DNA of 64,000 nt from Bufo bufo. Lineage: Eukaryota > Chordata > Amphibia > Anura > Bufonidae. This document shows, piece after piece, positions 11,547 through 22,411 of the stretch. The stretch spans positions 512,227,565 through 512,291,564 of the forward strand of contig NC_053390.1 of assembly GCF_905171765.1 (NCBI RefSeq). The letters are read 5' to 3'. The position numbers were made by a program, and so were the translations under genes. Position 1 is the stretch's first letter. Every line of letters starts with the position of its first letter. The notes under the pieces are model-generated. The model was not told the origin of the DNA and did not search any database. It saw only the letters and a program-made list of their open reading frames with translations.

Positions 11547-12033
11547 AAGGCATCTGTTAGCAGATTTGTGGCTGACCTGTTACATGTGCGCTTGGCAGCT
11601 GAAGACATCTGTGTTGGTCCCATGTTCATATGTGCACGTACTGCTGAGCAAAATGATGTTTTAATATATGCAAATGAGCTCAAGGAGCAATGGGGGCGTT
11701 GCCGTTACACCTACAGGCTCAGCTCTCTCGGCAACTGCTGCGCCTTCTACGCTTTGATTGACAGGGCGAGGCAGGTGTGGTCACATTTTCACTTCATGGC
11801 CCTGTCAATCAAAGTATAGAGGGCACGGGTGTTGCAGAGAGAGCAGAACCTCTAAGTGTAATGGCAACGCCCCCATTGCTCCTAGAAGCTCATTTGCATA
11901 TATTAAAGCTGCATTTTTCTCAGCAATGCAGGCACATATGAACATAGTACCAACACAGATGCCTTCAGCTGCCAAGTGCACATGTAACAGGACAGACAGT
12001 TTCAAAGGTAAAAATCTGCTGACAGATGACCTT
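11547..12033. mobile_element. Kolobok/T2-type MITE
   Basis: TTAA flanks at 11543-11546 and 12034-12037. The ends aaggcatctgttagcagatt and aatctgctgacagatgacct are inverted copies. The arms (for example ctgttacatgtgcgcttggc and gccaagtgcacatgtaacag) pair over most of the length, so the four short frames here are shadows of a palindrome. Confidence 0.82.
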
Positions 12034-12037
12034 TAAA

Positions 12038-12345
12038 GGGAACCTGTCATCAACTTTATGCTGCCCTCACTAAGGGCAGTATAAATTTGTGACAGACATG
12101 CATATTTCAGCGGTCTGTCACTCCTGAGCTAATATTAAGTGGTTGCCCAGAACCTGCTGTGTAATAATTGCAGCAAGGGCAAAGTAACAGACTGCCTGAG
12201 AAGAGTAATGGTTTCCCCACCCACCTGATGATGAATGACAGTTTTCTCCTATGGGCAAGAATAACTGGGACTCTTCTCATGACTGGGGTGAGATGACTAT
12301 ACAGCAGGTTCTTAGCAATCACCTAATGTTGCATATCCTGTAGAT
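12038..12345. mobile_element. Partial Kolobok/T2-type MITE
   Basis: It starts agggaacctgtcatcaactt directly after the TTAA that also closes the preceding MITE. Internal arms cagaacctgctgt and acagcaggttct are inverted. The right terminus (expected acaggttccct plus TTAA) is not found, so this copy is truncated. Confidence 0.6.
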
Positions 12346-12690
12346 TTTTTTTTGTTTTTCCTCCTCTATTCACATTTTGGTAAATGTTTGTAGATTATTT
12401 CCATGTTTGCTGAGTGGTTGAATCAGCTATGTTCAGTGCTCTGATCCAATCAGATGTTTTCCTTTGCTGCTCCTCTTCTCCTCTTTGATGCTGTTTCTCA
12501 CTAAGAAGCTGCAGCTGCATCTCCCTCCTCCCTGCCTTTCATTTGGGGTATTATTCTACAAGGATTTTTGAGTATGTTAGTAAATATTTGCAAAGAGAGC
12601 CTGCAGCCAGGTTAAGATATGATGATATATATGTGTAATGTATTCACACAAACTATTTATCTAACAAATGCAACAACAATTATTTTTTAA

Positions 12691-13798
12691 AGGGGTTGGC
12701 CCATCTCATACATTGGTGGCATCAATCTGGAACCAGCACCTATCACTAGTGATGAGCAGCATGGGCAATATTCGTTTTTTCAATATTTTGCAAATTTTTG
12801 GCCTAATATTCACGATAAATTTGCGAAATCCACGAAATTCTAGAATTCGTGATCTCCAGTCATTATTTTCTTGATTGCGATGTAATATGCAGGTATTGCG
12901 CGCGCAATACAGGCGTGGATCACTTTTGCTACATTTTTCAAGCTGCTAGAAGTTTCTTGAGACTGGAGAAAATGCACAGCACAGTAATTCCTATCACACT
13001 GCCTAACACACTGCACTGGAACCTATCAGCTACACTATATCACTATCTAACCTACACTGACGATCTCCCACTAACTATCTGCATTATATATATAAGTTAA
13101 CTAACTATCTAATGTAATTGGATAAGGAATAAGATCCAGGTGAAAGCACAGAGCACAGCAATGTCACTGCTCTCTCTCTCCCAGATCTGCAAAAAAACAG
13201 CAGAAAATGGCTGCTGGGGAGGTTCTTATATAGTAAAGGGGTAGGGAACTTTCCTATTGGTTGCTAGGGATGTTGCTAAGCTCAGACAAAGACATTGCAG
13301 CCTTCTCATTGGCCCACAAGCAAGAAGGGAGATTACTGATGAAAAAAAAATCTAGAATATTCGCGATTACGAATATATAGCACTTTATTCTACATCTTCG
13401 CAAATTCTCAAAGTGCAAATATTTGCAATAACAATTCGCGATCAACACTACCTATCACTTGAATAGGGTCCCCAAAGTGAACGAGGCCACACCGCAGAAT
13501 CACAGCTAACCTCCTTCCATATCTTTGGGAGTGCTGAAAATAGCAGAACTATTTCCAGAACTCCCATATAAGCGAATAGAGAGGTGGCCGTGCTTGTGCT
13601 CTCCATTCACTCCTATGGGAGTTCTGGAAATAGCTGAGCACACTCGCTCGGCTCTTAACAGAACTCCCATAGAAGTGAATGGAGAGCACGCTGCGGATGC
13701 ATGATGCACTCTACCTCACTTTGGGGGCCCCATTCTAGAGATAGGAGCAGGTCCCATTGGTGACATTGTGGCATATCCTAGTGAGATGAGACACCCCC
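12691..13798. mobile_element. Kolobok/T2-type MITE split by a hAT MITE
   Basis: TTAA flanks (12687-12690 and 13799-13802). The left end aggggttggcccatctcata and the right end tgagatgagacaccccct are imperfect inverted copies. A 704-bp hAT MITE sits inside at 12747-13450, so the host element was only about 400 bp. Its remaining interior has two inverted gaactcccata-type arms around 13560-13680. Confidence 0.75.
12747..13450. mobile_element. hAT-type MITE with perfect 8-bp TSD
   Basis: Flanked by cctatcac on both sides (12739-12746 and 13451-13458). Termini tagtgatgagc and gcgatcaacacta are inverted. Interior sequence near both ends is AT-rich (attcgcg, aatattcg), typical of this family. The 83-aa frames inside are not supported as genes. 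Confidence 0.87.
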
Positions 13799-13802
13799 TT
13801 TA

Positions 13803-14622
13803 AGACTAATTTATCATCATCCTCAGTATGGTAGACTAAGACTTTGTTCACTGTCTTCCATCTACAAAACATTTGTCTTTCTGCTTACCTTTGATTTTAC
13901 TATCTTGGGGGGCACTGGATAACCACGATACAGCACTGCAATACGCTTGAAATGTTATAACCTCATCATTCACAATGGGAATTTGTTGGCATAACTGAAA
14001 AAAAGGCAAACATCTATGTCAGGGTCTCTGCATTTTCATTTAACTTTTCCAGATTTTTTCTTACAGATTTTCTGAATGTGACATTTCTATTTCAGCTGCA
14101 CACTGCCCTGTCAGATTAATTTATTTTTGGCTTCAATTCATCTTAGTTGATGAATATTCTTAATATTTTGCGCTTTTCAGTTTTATTGTACCTCTGTATT
14201 CTTTTGAACGTATTAGAGGTATTAAAGGGGATTCCTAAGTGTCCTTTTCATCACACATTCGAGACGCAGCCAAGATCTTTTATTCTGCAAATACTGCACA
14301 TGAAGTATTATTTAGACTAGGGCACAGGATCAAGCTATTGGAAAATTCTTTGCATAAGCAATTCTCTACTGAATGTCCACAAATATTACACTATAGTACT
14401 ACAACCCCTATTCTTGCTTGCATCCATACATCTTTATCTGGGAAGAATTGCATTGTGAATTGTTTGGAACTGTGATTGATACAGTTGTATATACACTACA
14501 ACTCCTTTTCTATACTGTAGTAAAGAGAGACTTGTCTATTTTCTACAACTGACCTGGTTACTGACTCCAGCACCATTTGCCAGCCACAGCACCTACATCT
14601 CCTGCCCTGCACCCATACAGCA
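13803..14622. other. No gene recognised
   Basis: Noncoding, AT-rich DNA; the longest frame (78 aa at 14239-14475) has no recognisable domain. No repeat ends seen. Confidence 0.45.
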
Positions 14623-14630
14623 TTCATAGC

Positions 14631-14919
14631 CAATGATGGCCAGTTTGCCGTGTTCGCCCGCGAACACATGCGAGCTGCCATCTTAACTCACAAGTCCGGT
14701 GGTGCACAGGTCACCGGGAGCAGGCAGTTCTGAGAACAGCCCGATGAAGGCCCCCGGAGGCTGTTCTCGGAACTGCCTGCTCCCGGTGACCGCATTTCAT
14801 TTCAGACCGGCTCGCGGCGCAGGCACAGGTAAGGACTTACCTGTGCACCGCCGGACTTGTGAGTTAAGATGGCAGCTCGCATGTGTTCGCGGGCCAACAC
14901 GGCGAACTGGCCATCACTG
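14631..14919. mobile_element. hAT-type MITE with perfect 8-bp TSD
   Basis: ttcatagc flanks both sides (14623-14630 and 14920-14927). The arms caatgatggccagtttgccg and cggcgaactggccatcactg, plus about 60 further bases, are inverted copies. The centre repeats gagcaggcagttc in both orientations, so the whole element can fold into a long hairpin. Confidence 0.87.
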
Positions 14920-14929
14920 TTCATAGCAC

Positions 14930-16000
14930 CAAGGGTACCCCAACAACCTTCACGCAGGAGCCCCAACATCAATGAACCGCCCATTGATTTTAGTGTATTG
15001 CTTGCTGTTACCCTTGTGCAATGAAATCAACCCACTGATTAAATCTTGTTGTAGGAGTTCCAATGAGTAACCAGTCAGTTGAAAGCCCTGTCAAAAGAAA
15101 CGGGTTTGTTCAATTTCCCCCTTAAATGCAGCACACAGTGCTAGAAGAAGACCATAATGCAGCACTGGTAGGGTCCAATGAGATTTCCACAACATGAATT
15201 CTACTGTACATGTATAGAATCAGGAATAATATGTGTAGCAGATAATTCAGATCAACAGCTACGAAATTCTTAGCTTGCAGTTTCAGAAACCTGCTGCATT
15301 TTATAATGAACATTTAAAATCCCTATTGTGAGCATTTCCAATATTCCCAGGGAATTTGTGCCTTGATGAGGGATTTTGTTTTACTATTGAAATTAACAGA
15401 TGCTTTGTGACTTGTACATATCTATAGACACACATTCATTTAATCATTTCTGTGGTGACACTGAAGCTGTAGAATCCTCTTGAAGAAGTCATGCTTGTAT
15501 TGCTGAGGGAAACGTACTGATTTAATCTGACTTCATTAATCCAGACACATATAACATTTATTTGTCCTTGGAGAATTGTTTCGCCAGGAGGTGAAAAATT
15601 ATTGCTTTTTGCTTAGTTCCCATCTACCCAAGATTAATAAAATGGGATTTTACACTTGGCAGTGGTTGTAGGGTATATATCTATAACACTATTATAGGTG
15701 GACGAAATAAGCAGCATATTCCCTGTCATTATTCTGGAAGAGTCTCAAGAGATAAAAGGCATTCACTTCTTTGAACTTTTTCATTTTTTGTTGCAAGACA
15801 AAGTTGAATAGGAGCAAATTTAATTATGCATTCTGACAATGTCCAACACAATAGATTTTCAATATGGAAGTGACAAAATCTGTACAAAGTGATCTACATT
15901 CGTTATAGCTATTAAACACAAAGGGGGACATTTAGCAAGACCGGTGTTTTACATGCTGGTCTTACCCTCTCACCGGCCTGCTTTAGATGCACATCAATGA
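14930..16000. other. No gene recognised
   Basis: AT-rich noncoding DNA with no frame above 63 codons. From about 15924 it resembles the repeat at 10337-10657 and is then interrupted by the MITE at 16005. Confidence 0.45.
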
Positions 16001-16004
16001 TTAA

Positions 16005-16323
16005 AGGGGTACTCCGGTTATATCAAGTTATTTCCTATCCACAGGATAGGGGATAACTATTAGATCCGTGGGAGTTCTAACCCTGGGAATGCCACCGATC
16101 ATGAGAACAGGAATCCCATACCCGTGAAGCCCCCCAAAATGAATGGAGATGCCAGTCGGGCATGTGTGTGGCCACGCCATTCATTTCTATGAGAGTTCCA
16201 CAGATAGTGGAGTACAGCACTTGGCTATCTCTGGAAATCCTATAAAAATGAATGGAGTGGCAGCACACATGCCTGATCGGCCACCGTGGATAGGGAATAA
16301 CTTTACATAACTGGAATACCCCT
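16005..16323. mobile_element. Kolobok/T2-type MITE
   Basis: TTAA flanks (16001-16004 and 16324-16327). The ends aggggtactccggttat and ataactggaatacccct are inverted. The interior ctatccacaggataggggat motif is a common frog repeat signature. Confidence 0.8.
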
Positions 16324-16600
16324 TTAATAATTATGTGGCATCTGTGCAGGTCCGTGCATTAAAGCGTAGATCTACACCTGCAAGGCAGCTGGTCTAGATT
16401 TCTGCTATAGTAGAAAAAACAGAGTAGTAGTGGCGCTCACCAGACTTTATACACATGGGAAGCACGGATTGCACTGGGAACCAAGCGTCAAAATCCAAAT
16501 GTGACGAACAGAAGTGCAGACCTCCAGCTTCCATACAGTGACAGCCTTTATTCTATTCTTTATAATGCAGTAAAAACCGACAGTGTATTCACATCTACGT

Positions 16601-16636
16601 GTTTCGGATCGATTATTCCTGATCCTTCCTCATGAC
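16601..16636 (-). other. Hammerhead-like hairpin motif of the Penelope element
   Basis: Read on the minus strand: GTCATGA, then a GGATC/GATCC stem, then GAAACACGTAG. It lies downstream of the GIY-YIG coding end, where hammerhead motifs have been reported in Penelope-like elements. The CTGATGA core is altered, so this copy is probably inactive. Confidence 0.35.
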
Positions 16637-16817
16637 AAAAGTGAATAGCCACACTCTGGTTTAAGTAGACAAAGCTACTAATTACCAGGTGGACACAATT
16701 AACATAACATACGCCCAACTTTCATTCAGTAATATATTCAATATTATGAAAAAGGACTAAAAGACAATAAAAATGCAATTCATTGACAAACTTTATAATT
16801 TACATGAGAACAAGAAA

Positions 16818-17207
16818 TCAATAATGCAGGATTAAATCTTGTTTGCAATTTAACCCTTGTGGAACAGAGGTACCCATAGAAAAAATCCAAAAAACCTCCC
16901 TATTCAATAGCTTGCGTTTATAGTCGCCTCTGGTAGTAGGGGGATTAACTCTTTCCAGGCCTTGTACCCGAAAACTTGTTACATTGCCTTGGTGGACCAA
17001 AGCATAGTGGAGGCTAACTGCTGATACATTTCTTGTTTTAGTAAAAGGTATGTCTGACAGGTGTCTGCGGATTCTAACTTTCAGGCTATTGGTTGTACAA
17101 CCAACATACTGAAGGTGGCAACTGGAACACATGATGCAATAAACTACATGACTGGTATTGCAATTTATATACTGTTTTAATTCAAATGAACGTTGCATAG
17201 CAAACAA
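16818..17207 (-). pseudogene. GIY-YIG endonuclease domain, Penelope-like, truncated
   Basis: The 129-aa frame is the C-terminal endonuclease of a Penelope-like retroelement, which nicks target DNA to prime reverse transcription. Cysteines at C16, C24, C27 and C30 surround the first motif, VVY (21-23). The second motif, YVG (34-36), follows at the usual distance, then R45, H49 and the block LLNREVFWIF with the catalytic-type glutamate. The frame ends SVPQGLNCKQDLILHY, matching the end of the related copy at 31969-32403. The N-terminal reverse transcriptase is missing, so the first methionine is simply the first ATG in the remnant. No function is expected. Confidence 0.78.
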
Positions 17208-17360
17208 AATAAATAAAAGAACCAGTCAAAATGTAGATGCAGCACGTGCAAATATGATGTCCACATTTATAAGTGCCTTTATATCTCATCCAGGTGGATA
17301 AAGTCTTTTTTTTTCAACATACTGTAGGAAGGCGGAAGGGGCCGTCATTGATGGAAGGTA

Positions 17361-17856
17361 TGTGTCACCGAGATTCCTGGCCTCGGTGAGGTAAGAGCAG
17401 GTTGTTTTAAGTGTCAGCGGCAGCTAGTGCTGACTGACAAAGTTTTTTTGTTAGTATGGCTGTAAAGCCAATATGGGCCGGCTCTTACTGGGAGTAGCCA
17501 AAGTGCTGGGTGGGTGGCTACTCCCCACACTCCAGGCCGGGTCTTTTTGGCCTATATAAAACCCAGCCAGAAGTCTCAGCTGGGTGTGGTTTATCCTCCA
17601 TCTGACAGAGAAGCTGGGGAGTCTCTGTGTTTTGGGACCTGTGAATTTGTGCCATGCTAAAGGGCTGATAGCCGCATGCCGGGAAACAGGCCCCTAAAGC
17701 CTGCTGTGGACTACGGATGGAAAACTGCTAACCAGGTGAAGATTTTGTATTGTGGACATTGCATGGTGTGAACAAACACCAAGACTGTGAACGGTCATTT
17801 AGTTTTTACTTATGTGTGAATAAACACCGAACTGTCTACCAGAACAAAACCCAACA
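17361..17856 (+). repeat. 5' LTR of the Gmr1-like gypsy element
   Basis: Begins TGTGTCACCG and ends CCCAACA. A TATATAAA box is at 17553-17560 and AATAAA at 17819-17824. A short inverted repeat (accgaga...tcggtga) lies at the very start. The start is inferred from the TG...CA rule because no 3' LTR survives for comparison. Confidence 0.65.
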
Positions 17857-17857
17857 A

Positions 17858-17874
17858 TTGGTGTCGGATGCGGG
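17858..17874 (+). promoter_or_regulatory. Primer-binding site
   Basis: ttggtgtcggatgcggg follows the LTR end by one base. It is the usual type of tRNA-primed minus-strand start for gypsy elements. The tRNA was not identified. Confidence 0.55.
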
Positions 17875-17969
17875 CAAACGCAGTGAGGCAGGCCTGAAGG
17901 CCGAATTTTTTTGGGGTTTTTCCCGGGCACAAGTGCATGTCCTACATTAAGCCGGCAAGGTTATGACCC

Positions 17970-18680
17970 GTGTCCCCTGACAAAATGGATGCAGTCGTGA
18001 AAGCTCTCGTGGAGGCTAACTTGCAGCAGCAGGAGGCTAACAAGCAGCAGCAGGAAACTAACCAGCTGCTATTACAACATGTCATAGTGTTGCAAGCGGC
18101 TGGAGCATCCCAGAACGTCCACGATGCCCGGAAAGCTGTCCGTGCTGCGATCCCTAAGATGTCCCCCTCGGATGACGTTGAGACCTATATGGTGAGGGGG
18201 CCCATCAAACCCCAGAAATCTCCACTCCAGACCCTGCGACCGGTGCCAGCCAAACCCGCCCGGGACGCATCCCCTGCAGACCCAGCCTCGGTGGATTGCT
18301 GCCGGTGTCACGAGCCTGGACACATAAGGGCCAACTGTCCCCATCGGGGTGAACTCATGGATACCAACTATGGCTACCGCCACTCATTGTATGCCAGGAA
18401 GCTGTGTGCCACAGGTATCTCCGAGACTGTAGACAATAGCCACCTGTGCCAGGTGGAAGTGGGGGACACTCTAGTGGTGGCACTGCTGGATTCAGGGAGC
18501 CTGGTGTTCCTGGTAAGACCTGCCCTGGTGTGGCCCATCGAGTATACTGGCCGAAGGGTTGGCGTTGTGTGCATTCATGGGGACTTAAAGGACTATCCCA
18601 CTGCCCTGGTCTCTATATCAACGGTGGCCGGCAGGTGGACTCATAAGGTGTCCGTCGCCACAAAATTACGCATGAACTAA
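17970..18680 (+). pseudogene. Gag C-terminus and protease of Gmr1-like element
   Basis: This 236-aa frame starts with a glutamine-rich coiled stretch (residues 10-40, QQQEANKQQQE). A CCHC zinc knuckle sits at 110-123 (C, C, H, C spaced 2-4-4), the nucleic-acid-binding motif of Gag. The retroviral-type aspartic protease motif LLDSGS is at 172-177, with D174 catalytic. The middle of Gag is shortened: only about 25 residues separate the DVETYM stretch from the proline-rich linker, where a capsid-like domain would be expected. The frame stops at 18678. Further in-frame fragments with protease/linker character run to about 19012 with stops. It cannot yield a complete polyprotein. Confidence 0.8.
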
Positions 18681-19189
18681 TAATTAGGAGAGACTACCCT
18701 GGTTTCCCGGCACTATGGCCGGACACGAAAGTTACCGATATCCGAGAGACAGATGTGACCGTAGCAGAGTGGCCCGGCTCAGGGCGGAGACCAGAACCCT
18801 GGGAACCTGTGTCCGAAGGGACAGCGGTAAGGGTGACCACCACTTTAGTGGAAGAGGGGGAGACAACCCCGCTAAGTGTGATGGTGGGAGACATGGATGA
18901 CTTGCCGCCAGGTCCGGAGCTAGCTGACCTCAATGTCTCCGGGGATAATTTTGGTACTGCACAACATCGGACCCAACCCTATCCCTGGTTCCGGCCTGGG
19001 AAAATGTATTAATAATAGATGGAGAACCAAAACAACCGGGGGCAGAGGCGGCGTTTCCCCATTTTGTGGTTCATCAAGAGATGTATTGAGTAAACCAGCT
19101 GCGAGGTGAATCCATTGAACAGTTGGTGGTGCCCAGGCTTATCGCAAACTCGGGTTAGAGTTAGCCCACCAGTGTGTTCAGAGAGATAG

Positions 19190-20074
19190 AAGAATATTGG
19201 AAGTCTTGCCCAACCTGCCAGATAACTAGCCCCCCGCCACATTTCCGTAGTCCCCTGGTACCCCTCCTGATTATCGGGGTCCCGTTCGAGTGAATCGCTA
19301 TGGATCTCGTAGGCCGGTACTGAAGTCTGCTAGAGGACACCAACACATCTTGGTTGTCCTCGACTACACCACTTGGTACCCGGAGGCAGTGCCACTGCGG
19401 CATACATCAGCCAAACTCATTGCTAAGGAGTTAATAGAGATGTTTTCTCGCGTGGGTCTGCCTAAGGAGGTTCTGACTGACCAAGGGAACCCATTTATGT
19501 CCAAGGTCATGAGGGAACTCTGTAAGTTGCTCCACATAAAACAGCTACGGACGTCCGTGTATCATCCGCAAACAGATGGCCTGGTAGAGAGGTTTAATCA
19601 AACATTAAAAAATATGCTAAAAAGAGTGGTCTCTAAGGATGGGAGGGACTGTGAACTTCTTCTGCCCTATCTCATGTTCGCAGTGCGAGAGGTGCCCCAG
19701 GCCTCTACTGGGTTCTCACCCTTCGAACTGCTATACGGCAGACACCCTCGCGGTCTCTTGGACGTTGCCAAAGAGGTGTGGGAACAACAACCCACACCGC
19801 ACAGAAGTGTTGTTGAGTACATCACCCAGGATGGATGGAAACTGTTTTACCTCTGGTTAGGGAGCATATGGAGGCAGCGCAGCGAGCCCAGAGTAGGATC
19901 TATAATCGGCATGCTCGGGTCCGGACCTTTAACCCGGGTGATCGGGTATTGGTTCTGGTACCAACCGTAGACAGTAAGTTCCTAGCTAGGTGGCAGGGGC
20001 CCTACGAGGTGCTTGAAAAAATTGGAGAGGTAGGGAAACCTGTACAGAAGACAGTCCACGACCAGGGTTCCTAG
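19190..20074 (+). pseudogene. Integrase of Gmr1-like element
   Basis: A CPTC zinc half-motif is near 19205 and MDLVG with the first catalytic aspartate near 19299, in another frame from the main block. The main frame (19290-19970) continues with LVVLDYTTWYPEAVPL, TDQGNPF (second aspartate) and HPQTDGLVERFNQ (glutamate 35 residues further on). That gives DD35E intact at residue level but broken by frameshifts. The tail moves into the frame 19835-20074 with the SH3-like FNPGDRVLVLVP and LARWQGPYEVLEKIG. It joins cDNA to host DNA in a live element; this copy cannot. Its place upstream of the RT is the notable point. Confidence 0.85.
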
Positions 20075-20124
20075 GGGAAGCAGTTTCAGCCCCTCTGTCT
20101 GAAGCAAGGCAAACTGCTGCCACA

Positions 20125-21552
20125 GTGAAAATTGCTGACAGCCTCTCCTCTAAACAGGCTCAGGAAGCCAGGGAGTTCATTAGTCGGAACACGGATGTGT
20201 TCTCGGACCTCCCTGGATGCACTTCCATAGTCCGACATGACATTATCACTGAGCCTCAGGCAAATGTCCGGTTAAAACCATACCGGGTACCCGAGGCTCG
20301 GCGACAAGCCATCGCGGAGGAAGTACAGCTAATGCTCCAGATAGGTGTCATCGAGGAGTAAAAAAGTGAATCGGCCAGTCCGATAGTCTTAATACCCAGG
20401 CCGGACGGGACATTGCGGTTCTGTAGCGACTTCCGCAAACTTAATGAGGTGTCCAAGTTTGACGCATATCCCATGCCCCGAGTGGATGAGCTTATTGAGA
20501 AGTTGGGCCAAGCCCGGTATTTTTCTGTGTTGGACCTCACCAACCTTGATGGAGGCTGCTAAGGAAAAAACGGCTTTCATCACGCCAGAGGGGCTGTTTC
20601 AGTACAAGGTATTACCCTTTGGTCTACATGGCGCTCCCGCTATGTTTCAAAGGCTAATGGACATTGTACTCCGTCCACATTGTCGGTACACTTCGGAGTA
20701 CCTGGACGATATCATTATCCACAGCACCGACTGGGAAAGTCACCTACCTAAAGTACAGGCTGTAGTGGACTCCCTTAAGAAGGCTGGCTTAACCGCTAAC
20801 CCAAGTGCGCGATAGGGTTAGAAGAGACCAAGTACCTGGAGTATGTAATTGGGCGCGGAATTATTAAACCTCAGGTGAACAAAACTGAGGCAATTAGGAA
20901 TTGACCCCGACCTGTCACTACTCGGCAAGTAAAGTCGTTGCTGGGTATGGTGGGGTACTATATGAGGTTTGCCCCCAATTTTGCTATAGTCGCCGCACCA
21001 TTGACAGGCCTTTTAAAGGGATACAAGTCAGTGGCGGTTCAGTGGAATGAGCAGGCGGCAAAGGCTTTATCCACTTTGAAGTCTGCACTGTGTGGGTCGC
21101 CGGTATTGGTGACACCTGACTTCAAGATGGAGTTTGTGGTACAGACCGATGCCTCTGAAGTATGCCTCGGAGCTTTACTCTCTCAGGACATCAATGGGGA
21201 TAAACATCCTGTTATTTTCCTGAGCCGCAAACTTACCCCAGCCGAGACTAGGTACAGTATAGTCGAGAGAGAGTGCCTGGCCATCAAATGGGCACTCGAG
21301 TCTCTCCGCTATTATCTGTTGGCGAGAAAGTTCCGTCTGGTGACCGACCACTCCCCTCTCAAGGGGATGAGCCAAGCCAAAGAGAGGAATACTCGGGTCA
21401 CCAGATCGTTTTTATCTTTACGAAACTTCAAGTTTTCTGTGGAACATAGGGCAGGCAGGTTACAGGGAAACGCAGATGCCCGGTCCCGGATACACTGTCT
21501 GGCGGGTGTTCACCCCCTCATGGTTGAACAAAAGGGGGTACTCTTCTGTTAA
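20125..21552 (+). pseudogene. Reverse transcriptase and RNase H, Gmr1-like
   Basis: The block starts with the pre-RT segment (NTDVFSDLPGCTSIVRHDI) and reads to a stop at 20359. The RT continues with RFCSDFRKLNEV and then VLDLT, where a small deletion and frame change remove the residues after the first aspartate. The frame 20444-20815 carries LPFGLHGAPAMFQR and the YLDD box (EYLDDIIIHS). After another break, 20938-21552 encodes the connection and RNase H with all four acidic positions visible: QTDASEV, VERECLA, VTDHSPL and GNADARSR. At least three disruptions make it a pseudogene. In vertebrate Gmr1-like elements RT-RNase H is the last pol module, as here. Confidence 0.85.
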
Positions 21553-22378
21553 AGAAAGAAAAATCTGCAAGAGGAAAATTGACGACAAATTGAAGAGACG
21601 GATAGTACGAATGATAACCAAAGAGCATAGAAAAACTTCCAAAGACATTACAGGTGAACTCCAACGTCCGCATCAGTTTCAGATCGCACCATCCGTCGCT
21701 GTCTTAGCCAAAGTGGACTTAATGGAAGACAACCGAGGAGGAAACCACTGTTGAAAGCAAATCATTAAAAAGTTAGACTTGAATTTTCCAAAATGCATAT
21801 CGACAAGCCACAAAGCTTCTGGAGAAATGGCCTTTAGACAGATAAGACAAAACTGGAGCTTTTTGGCAAGTCATATCAGCTCTATGTTCTCAGATGCAAA
21901 ACTAAGCATACAAAGAAAACATTGTACCTATTGTGAAACACGGAGGAGGCTCGGTTATGCTTTTGGGCCGCATCTGGCACAGGGTGTCTTGAATCTCGAG
22001 ACTATTAAGGCATTCTGGAGAGAAATGTGCTGCCCAGTGTCAGAAAGCTTTCTCTCAGTCCCAGGTTATGGGTCCTCCAACTGGATAATTACCCAAAACA
22101 CACAGCTAAAAACATCCAAGATTGGCTAAGAGCAAAGCATTGGACTGTTCTGAAGTGGTCTTCTGTGAGCCCTTATCTAAATCCTATTGAACATCTGTGG
22201 AAGGAGCTGAAAAATTCAGTCTGGAGAAGGCACCCTTCAAACCCAAGACAGCTGTAGAAGTTTGCTTATGAGGATTGGGCCAAATACCTGTGGACAAGAG
22301 CAGACATCTCATTGGGAGTTACAGAAATTGTGTGATTGCAGTGATTGCCTCAAAAGGTTGTGCAATAAAATATTAAGT
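21553..22378 (+). pseudogene. Tc1-like transposase remnant
   Basis: Pieces in several frames reconstruct the order of a Tc1 transposase. A helix-turn-helix-like region with KRRIVRMITKEHRKTS is at 21553-21754, then a decayed middle (21779-22129). The C-terminal catalytic block at 22027-22257 includes LQLDNYPKHTAKNIQDWL (second aspartate in DNYPKH) and LNPIEHLWKELK (glutamate). Trailing in-frame codons to 22334 end in a stop. The N-terminus and left inverted end are missing and several frameshifts are present. It belongs to an older Tc1 family than the TRT copies (34-residue-type spacing) and abuts the gypsy remnant. Confidence 0.8.
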
Positions 22379-22411
22379 TTAGGGCTCATTCACATGACCT
22401 TATGGCCATGG

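Larger units (their letters stand above)
16409..17220 (-). mobile_element. Penelope-like element, 3' part
   Basis: A minus-strand fragment that keeps the GIY-YIG endonuclease end of the ORF (16818-17207) and about 400 bp of downstream sequence. The latter includes a hairpin followed by GAAACACGT on the minus strand (16601-16636). The reverse transcriptase part is absent; truncation is near 17215. 5' truncation is usual for these elements. Confidence 0.75.
17361..21550 (+). mobile_element. Gmr1-like Ty3/gypsy element, decayed
   Basis: Order on the plus strand: LTR (17361-17856), gag and protease (17970-18680), integrase (about 19200-20074), reverse transcriptase (20125-20815), RNase H (20938-21552). 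Integrase before reverse transcriptase is the order of the Gmr1 group and of Ty1/copia, not of ordinary Ty3/gypsy. Several stops and frameshifts interrupt it. The copy ends at a purine tract, aaaagggggta (about 21531), where the 3' LTR should begin. Instead it runs into a Tc1 remnant. Confidence 0.85.
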
